A DNA stretch of 27,160 bases from Thermoplasmata archaeon (GTDB lineage: Archaea; Thermoplasmatota; Thermoplasmata; Halarchaeoplasmatales; Halarchaeoplasmataceae). Positions 22,386 to 27,160 of the stretch are shown here, in pieces. The notes under the pieces were generated by a model. The model did not search any database. It was not told the DNA's origin and saw nothing but the letters and a program-made list of their open reading frames with translations. A program made the translations under genes and the position numbers. The DNA lies in assembly GCA_019594025.1 (NCBI GenBank), contig JAFDUB010000009.1, positions 1-27,160 on the forward strand, written 5' to 3'. Each line of letters starts with the position of its first letter. The stretch's first letter is position 1.

Positions 22386-22616
22386 ATGTGTGGGACGTAT
22401 AATATAGTTTAAGTCCTGAAGATAGTACGTAAAATATTTCCTTCACGATGGAAACGGAATGATATCTCACACATTTTTACCTTCGACAGAGATCTTTCAA
22501 TATCCGGTATTCGAATTCACCCTCGATAATCACTGGAAATACACGCCGGACCGAAATGTGTTCATGATGACCACTATCAAATTATTTATTAACCGGGAGA
22601 TCGTGGATGTGGTATA
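22386..22616. other. Convergent intergenic region
   Basis: Together with copy A this makes a 292-base gap between the converging fibronectin III and ATPase genes. It contains a TATA-like GTATAATATAG (22399-22409) on the + strand and an AT-rich AATTATTTATTAA (22579-22591), but no convincing gene. A + strand open frame from 22459 runs antisense into the ATPase gene and is probably not real. Confidence 0.5.
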
Positions 22617-23720
22617 TCATGTACTCCGGACGACCCTTTTCTTTATCCACATCCTCAAAAATGGGTCGACTATTTCTCCTTCGTACAGTATTCCCTCCCG
22701 TTCAAGGCTTGTCAAAGCTCTCTGTACATGGGAATTGCTTTTGAGTTCGTATTTTTGTATGGATTCTTGGGAATGAGGTTTATCGTTGTTAGCTAATGCC
22801 TCCAATGTCCTTCTATGCACGGCACTTCTTATCCGATTCCATGTATCCTCTAGATACATGTCGTTAAATATCAGGACATACAACAATTCTCGGACCGAAT
22901 CTACTTCTTTACCGGACTGTTTTTTATTCCAGAGTTCGAAGCACAATTCTTTTGTTCTCATGGGATGCCCTTCTGTGATGTCTAGTATCTCATCCACTAT
23001 GTCGTTTTTTATGTTGAAACCGGTCTTTTCAAAGGATCTAACGATGTATTCTTTGAAAGGATCTTTGGGTAGTTTACCCAGTTTCATTATCTTGGTGGAT
23101 TGGAAGAACGGTCTATCTCCACTCTCAAATATCTCTCTCAACATGTTTACCTGAGAACCGCTGAATATGTAAGTGACCCAGTCCTGTTCCTGTATCACAG
23201 ACCTCAACAAACGTTCCAACCTATCTCCATCCAAGGTATTTATACGCTGGAATTCGTCCATGGCGATAACTATATCAAGGTCTCGTTTTTCAGCCAATTC
23301 CTGGGAAAAATGTAAAGCTTTTTCCAGATCTTCTTCGGTTTTAACCAGTTCCAAAGATATGGATATGCCACCTCTTTCATTTGGTGTGAAGGTAGGTCTC
23401 AAAGACAAAAGAGTATCTTTGACCATGGAAACTCCCTTTTCAAAGGAAGAAAAAACGCTTTCCGTAACACCTGTGACCAAACGAGAAGCTAGCTCCGGTA
23501 TGCTGTTCACTCTGTTGAAATCGATATAGACTGTATTCCGTTCTCCTAATCTATCGAATGCTTCCAGTATAAGACTGGATTTACCATATCTTCGGGGCGA
23601 AAAAATGGTTATGTTCTGACCGCCTTTGACACTCTCCAACAGACTTTCCATCTCATCCTCACGGTCTATGAAGCTGTCACCGGATGCCAGCAGACGGTAT
23701 TCAAAGGGATTTTCAGCCAT
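22617..23720 (-). CDS. Archaeal AAA-type ATPase (PF01637-like) with C-terminal winged helix
   Basis: A 367-residue STAND/AAA-type ATPase of the archaeal ATPase family; such proteins are common, repeatedly duplicated, and mostly of unknown role. Walker A is SPRRYGKSS (41-49), Walker B is DIVIAMDEFQ, and the sensor-like stretch is YIFSGSQVNML. EGHPMRTKELCFELW is typical of the lid. The last 60 residues look like a winged helix (QESIQKYELKSNSHVQRALTSLEREGIL), ending VDPFLRMWIKKR. I start at ATG 23720; a TTG 33 bases upstream lies inside the dyad cluster. A TATA-like GTATTATAC about 25 bases upstream implies a leaderless message. Flanked by direct repeats A and B. Confidence 0.88.
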   Translation of the reverse strand: MAENPFEYRLLASGDSFIDREDEMESLLESVKGGQNITIFSPRRYGKSSLILEAFDRLGERNTVYIDFNRVNSIPELASRLVTGVTESVFSSFEKGVSMVKDTLLSLRPTFTPNERGGISISLELVKTEEDLEKALHFSQELAEKRDLDIVIAMDEFQRINTLDGDRLERLLRSVIQEQDWVTYIFSGSQVNMLREIFESGDRPFFQSTKIMKLGKLPKDPFKEYIVRSFEKTGFNIKNDIVDEILDITEGHPMRTKELCFELWNKKQSGKEVDSVRELLYVLIFNDMYLEDTWNRIRSAVHRRTLEALANNDKPHSQESIQKYELKSNSHVQRALTSLEREGILYEGEIVDPFLRMWIKKRVVRST

Positions 23721-23730
23721 CTTGTTCACT

Positions 23731-23762
23731 TTATACAAAAATGTATAATACAAACTTGTATA
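23731..23762 (-). promoter_or_regulatory. Promoter of the ATPase gene with overlapping dyads
   Basis: TTATACA (23731-23737) and TGTATAA (23742-23748) form a perfect 7-bp inverted repeat around AAAA. Immediately after it ATACAA and TTGTAT form a second dyad with a two-base centre. The four half-sites share a TATACAA-type consensus. The probable TATA box (GTATTATAC on the - strand, about 23742-23750) lies inside, so a bound protein would block initiation. Autoregulation by the ATPase's winged helix is a possibility only. Confidence 0.5.
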
Positions 23763-23859
23763 AGTAGTTTGCTGAGGTCACGTAATTTCTCATGGGATGC
23801 ACTCGGGAGATATGTTAACCGCACTTAACCTATTTGTCGAGGATAAGATCATCGTAGAA

Positions 23860-23908
23860 TATATTCATGGTTTTTTCTTCGATGACCGGACCGTAAGCAC
23901 TTCGACTT
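23860..23908 (+). repeat. 49-bp direct repeat, copy B
   Basis: Second copy, 40/49 identical to copy A, lying between the ATPase promoter and the end of the 981-residue gene (16 bases past its stop). In the stem, TGGTT (23868-23872) faces GACCG (23884-23888): both changes from copy A are A to G opposite T, so the + strand RNA stem survives through G-U pairs. Confidence 0.65.
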
Positions 23909-23923
23909 CTTTAGATCCTATAT

Positions 23924-26869
23924 TTACCGTACCTTTTTGATCATACCGTAGCCGCCCCTACCGTCCACCTTGACGAGCAGAGGCGATGAAAGACGTAGAT
24001 GCCTCACGTATTGTCCCTTGTTCTCAGCGGGCATATCATCCAACCAAGTCCAATCCACGAAATCCTCCTTTGAATTGTGAGCGATCGTAAGGTAAGGGAT
24101 CCCAAGAGAAGTAATGTTGTGAAAGAAATGAGAGCCCTGTGAAGGGTCCACCCGTATATCCATGATCGGGGTTTCCACTATGGCCCTTACTCCGGCCATG
24201 TGACCCCAATTGACCGGAATACCAAGCCAGTTATCGTTGCTGCCCCATCGACCCGGACCGACGAGTAGATAGGGCCTCCCGTTCACCTTTTCGTTCATTT
24301 CACCGATCTCTTTGGCGATGTTAACGGTCCGACTTCGATCAAAGGTTTCGGGTGACACATAGACGATGTCATATATATCGTCAAGTTTACCGTTACCAAG
24401 GGCTCTAGAGGAATAAATAAGGCACCCCTTTCGCTCGCCATCCTCGATAACAACTTGATTGTACTCTCTCATGGAGAGATATGGTCTTATCTGCAGTATG
24501 TAGAACACCAGGTTACCATCCTCGTCGATGCTGTTAGCGAATTCGATCTCCACCGGACCACCCATACCCTTCTCTCCTATCTCAAGTAACTTTGTCAGTA
24601 TTTCCGTTAAGGGATACTGTTTGTGCTTGATGATCGGCGCGAAGGTTACTATCTTTGTTCCATCATAATTTGGTCCATCCCGTATCATGTCTTCGCCGTT
24701 GATGTAAACGCTTGCCAGATGATCCAGTGTTCCATCCTTCTCTGATTCTGATATGTCCTGGTATAATAAGTTGGCTTCCTCCCCATCCCTCCACAAGTCC
24801 AATTCCGTTCGGGACATGTCCAGGGAATAGAATTTTCTCTGGGAATTATTGAATATGTCCGAAGGTGAAGAGAGACCCGGTATGGAATTGGGACGTTCCG
24901 GAGAGAAAGTCAACACTTGCCCTCCCTCAACGATGATCCTTCCCAGACCCAAGGCAACATTGACTATTCCATCTTGTCGTTTTAAAGGTGGTAGGGGATA
25001 GTAATTATATGACAGTGCCACACCGGAGAATATAGGGTAGAACCTATGGTTGAAATCGTTACCAACGAGCTTTTGGATGACAACGGCCATCTTCTCCTCC
25101 TCCGCCTTTAGTAAAGTGCTCTGGATGTAGGCCTTGGCCCGTTTGAAGAAGGAGGATGCATAGACTAGTTTGATGGCTTCACAGAGTTGGTTCAGTTTTT
25201 TTTCTTCGTCGGGATGATTGTTGGGAAGAATGTAAGTGGCATATATGCCTGCGAAGGGTTGATTGTAGGAATCCTCCAATAAACTCGAAGAGCGTACGGC
25301 TAAGGGAGTTTCAACGTTTTTCAGATAACTTTCCAGGGAATCTTTCAATTCAGATGATAACTCTGCATCTGTGAATCTCGCAGCTACCGCATCATCATCC
25401 ATATCCTCTTGCAAGATGTAACGAAGTCCGTTATCATCGATGAATCGCTCGAACTCTTCGGTACCCAGCACCAAGGTTTCAGGTATCCGTATGGGATTAG
25501 AGGGAAAATGTTCGGCGAGGTTGTGCCTTCGAAGTAAGGAGGCCATGAACGCGATGCCCCTGCCCTTGCCCCCCAGTGAACCGCCGCCCAGTCGTGTAAA
25601 GGTCTGTTCATAATCGAACTTCTGCCGTGAGAAATCAGTTATCACACCAAGCTGCCTTTCTCTCTCGGCCCTGGTAAATGCGTCCACCAGGTAGTTTTTC
25701 AATTCCATATGGGAGTCGAAATCACCTGTCCTTTTGGGTCGCAGCTTCCTTGCAAGCTCGAACTCCCCCCTTGCCATCAACCAGATGGAGAAATCGTTAC
25801 GCTTTCCGTGATAGACCAGGGACTCGGAAGGTACCTTTTCGAACATTTCAACCAATTCGTCCATGTTCCCTGCCCTAGCCACTACACTGCCGTCAGGGAG
25901 TTTGAACACGAAATCACCGAATCCAAGCTCTTCGGTAAAGAAATTTCTAAGGTCCTGGAGCATGGTTTCGGAGTTCTTGTCCAGGAAGGGAAGGCCCATC
26001 TTTTCCGACCGCTTCCGGTATTTGGTTTGAGAGGACTGCATGATCACCGGGGTGTCACGATCGATGGTTTGGATGAACTCGAACCCGGCGTCATTCACCA
26101 TGGTGTCGTTCTTGGGAAAAGCGATGTCCGAGATTATGGCGAGGATATGTTTTTCGTAATTTTTATAGACCTCTACGGCCTCCTCGTAACTCTCGGCCAA
26201 AAATATCTTGGGTCTCGCCCTTCGCTTTCGTAGTTTCTCATGCTCGTTAAGGCTTTGTTCAACAATGGAGCGGGTTTGACGCATCACCTCCTTGTATATC
26301 AGGGGTAGGAACATGGATTGATATCTAGCCGAATCCTCGATCACCAGTATAACCTGGACCATGCCCTTCCGTATATCCGGTTCGGCATTTTTTAGATCCT
26401 CGAAATATTTTATGATGGCCAGGAAAAGGGAGGAATCACCGTTCCAAAAAAACACCTTGTCTATACCTCGTTTCCTATCCACTCCGTGATATCTGTCGAG
26501 GTCCCTCTTGTCCGTTGCCAGGAGTACCACAGGGATCCCGGGTTGGAGTTCCTTGGCCTTTCTGCCGAAATCTACCGGGTCTATATCGATGAGATGTGTC
26601 ATGCTGAGTACAAGATCATAGTGGTTTTCACGAAGTTCCCGCTCTGCTTCCTTGGCTGACGAAACCCTGACGACCCTGGGTGACGCGGTAAGCTCGAGCT
26701 CCCGATACTCTCCGAATATCTGCTCGGATAGCCCGCGGTCCTCCTCCAGTATGAATGCATCGTATAGGCTGGAAACCAGCAGTATGTCACTTATCTTGAA
26801 ACGCATCAGGCCGGAGCGATCGTTTAAACGTGAGTCATCTTCCACAGGACCGTTATCTCCCTTTCTCAT
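23924..26869 (-). CDS. Receiver-like/PEP-synthase N-domain fusion protein
   Basis: A 981-residue cytoplasmic protein. Residues 27-160 resemble a response-regulator receiver that lacks the phospho-acceptor Asp (DLVLSMTHL). Residues 171-310 form a second receiver with Glu178-Asp179, Asp248 in ISDIAF, Ser279/280 and Lys298 in LDKNS, plus an insertion, so it could be phosphorylated. From about 425 to 800 is a PPDK_N/ATP-grasp domain: TRLGGGSLGGKGRGIAFM, LAVRSSSLLEDSYNQPFAG and a final VEIEFANS...ILQIRPYL. The C-terminus (about 855-960) has a conserved-looking block with LLVGPGRWGSNDNWLGIP and DPSQGSHFFHNITSLGIPY, but I see no phosphohistidine swivel or PEP-binding TIM barrel of true PEP synthase. 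It should bind ATP and may phosphorylate an unknown target. Probably leaderless from ATG 26869. Confidence 0.85.
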   Translation of the reverse strand: MRKGDNGPVEDDSRLNDRSGLMRFKISDILLVSSLYDAFILEEDRGLSEQIFGEYRELELTASPRVVRVSSAKEAERELRENHYDLVLSMTHLIDIDPVDFGRKAKELQPGIPVVLLATDKRDLDRYHGVDRKRGIDKVFFWNGDSSLFLAIIKYFEDLKNAEPDIRKGMVQVILVIEDSARYQSMFLPLIYKEVMRQTRSIVEQSLNEHEKLRKRRARPKIFLAESYEEAVEVYKNYEKHILAIISDIAFPKNDTMVNDAGFEFIQTIDRDTPVIMQSSQTKYRKRSEKMGLPFLDKNSETMLQDLRNFFTEELGFGDFVFKLPDGSVVARAGNMDELVEMFEKVPSESLVYHGKRNDFSIWLMARGEFELARKLRPKRTGDFDSHMELKNYLVDAFTRAERERQLGVITDFSRQKFDYEQTFTRLGGGSLGGKGRGIAFMASLLRRHNLAEHFPSNPIRIPETLVLGTEEFERFIDDNGLRYILQEDMDDDAVAARFTDAELSSELKDSLESYLKNVETPLAVRSSSLLEDSYNQPFAGIYATYILPNNHPDEEKKLNQLCEAIKLVYASSFFKRAKAYIQSTLLKAEEEKMAVVIQKLVGNDFNHRFYPIFSGVALSYNYYPLPPLKRQDGIVNVALGLGRIIVEGGQVLTFSPERPNSIPGLSSPSDIFNNSQRKFYSLDMSRTELDLWRDGEEANLLYQDISESEKDGTLDHLASVYINGEDMIRDGPNYDGTKIVTFAPIIKHKQYPLTEILTKLLEIGEKGMGGPVEIEFANSIDEDGNLVFYILQIRPYLSMREYNQVVIEDGERKGCLIYSSRALGNGKLDDIYDIVYVSPETFDRSRTVNIAKEIGEMNEKVNGRPYLLVGPGRWGSNDNWLGIPVNWGHMAGVRAIVETPIMDIRVDPSQGSHFFHNITSLGIPYLTIAHNSKEDFVDWTWLDDMPAENKGQYVRHLRLSSPLLVKVDGRGGYGMIKKVR

Positions 26870-26887
26870 GTCTATGTAAACTGATGT

Positions 26888-26900
26888 CTTTTATTTATTG
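26888..26900 (-). promoter_or_regulatory. Promoter of the receiver/PPDK-N gene
   Basis: CAATAAATAAAAG on the - strand is centred 25 bases before ATG 26869, consistent with a leaderless message and supporting that start over the internal Met22. Confidence 0.5.
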
Positions 26901-26965
26901 ATTATCCTCCAGTTATTGTCTAACTGTCTACAAGCGTGTTCGCAGCAAAGTCTTTGGATAATTTT

Positions 26966-27160
26966 TCATAGTGAGTTCGCTACTTCCTCGGAGAATATCA
27001 AAGGTACGAAGAGTGCGTTGTCGTCTCTTTTTAACTCTCTTTCGTTCATGACGAATGCTAGTTCCGGCCTGTACTTTTCCAAAAAACTTCTGAAGGATCT
27101 GGTTACCTTGGGTACGGTTTTTATTTCAAAAGGTACCGGGCCGTTATTATCTAGCACGAA
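26966..27160 (-). CDS. C-terminal fragment of a DUF4143-type ATPase, cut by the window edge
   Basis: The frame is open to the right edge, and the first visible codons read FVLDNNGPVPFEIKT, matching the C-terminal DUF4143 nuclease-like domain (the DFVL...VPVEVK pattern) of archaeal/bacterial AAA ATPases. It continues VTRSFRSFLEKYRPELAFVMNE (here only the pattern S-F-x-K-Y-x-P matters) and ends at TGA near FVPLIFSEEVANSL. No start codon belongs to this piece; the ATPase domain must lie beyond the window. Role unknown in the family. Followed after 96 bases by the receiver/PPDK-N gene. Confidence 0.75.
   Translation of the reverse strand, partial: FVLDNNGPVPFEIKTVPKVTRSFRSFLEKYRPELAFVMNERELKRDDNALFVPLIFSEEVANSL

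Noticed and set aside
22498..22520. TTCGAAT stretch resembling a tRNA T-loop
   Set aside because: The flanking bases do not form a T-stem, and no acceptor, D or anticodon arms are found.
22459..22776. 105-codon + strand frame between the fibronectin III and ATPase genes
   Set aside because: Its second half is antisense to the conserved ATPase C-terminus and no family is recognisable; the TATA-like element upstream is weak evidence alone.

Overview
The window is archaeal. It holds a euryarchaeal-type information-processing set: Rpo7 (RpoE'), Spt4, the N-terminus of ribosomal protein S24e, transcription factor B, Gar1 and an aCPSF2-like beta-CASP nuclease. It also has a class III (archaeal) prepilin peptidase, and many genes have TATA boxes about 25 nt upstream of a leaderless start. 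I see no rRNA, tRNA, CRISPR array or insertion sequence. The lineage cannot be fixed from this alone; PGF-CTERM-like tails and the overall gene content would fit an uncultured euryarchaeote, possibly Thermoplasmatota-related (weak inference).

Layout. Positions 1-552 are a damaged contig end. The first 131 bases are an inverted copy of 422-552 and cut ribosomal protein S24e short; the neighbouring dephospho-CoA kinase gene carries an in-frame TGA. From 17365 down to this end almost everything is read leftward (- strand). In transcription order this block holds: a 67-residue small protein; an aspartoacylase/AstE-type hydrolase; aCPSF2-like nuclease, nadC and prepilin peptidase (nearly touching); gar1-tfb (overlapping); an OB+HD phosphohydrolase/nuclease; a triple zinc-ribbon protein; an N-terminally extended dihydropteroate synthase; two consecutive tldD-pmbA pairs; a K+-dependent membrane pyrophosphatase; and the conserved archaeal rpo7-spt4-dephosphoCoA kinase-S24e string.

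At about 17.4 kb transcription diverges. From 17492 to 22324 a + strand block is mostly cell-surface: a 56-residue protein, a lipoprotein with both a lipobox and a PGF-CTERM-like tail, an AIM24-family protein, a two-helix membrane protein, an eight-repeat PQQ/BamB-like propeller with a similar C-terminal anchor, and a four-domain fibronectin III protein. From 22617 to the right edge genes are again on the - strand: an archaeal AAA-type ATPase flanked by 49-bp imperfect direct repeats and preceded by a cluster of dyads, a 981-residue receiver/PEP-synthase-like fusion, and the C-terminal piece of a DUF4143-type ATPase running off the edge.

How they work together: the left block is mainly transcription, RNA and cofactor housekeeping, with the doubled TldD/TldE protease cluster as its unusual element. 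The 17.5-22.3 kb block looks like a surface-protein module. The right end is a small accessory region of ATPases and a signalling-like enzyme of unknown substrate. The most interesting leads are the doubled TldD/TldE cluster, the doubly tagged lipoprotein, the repeat-flanked ATPase and the receiver/PPDK-N fusion.
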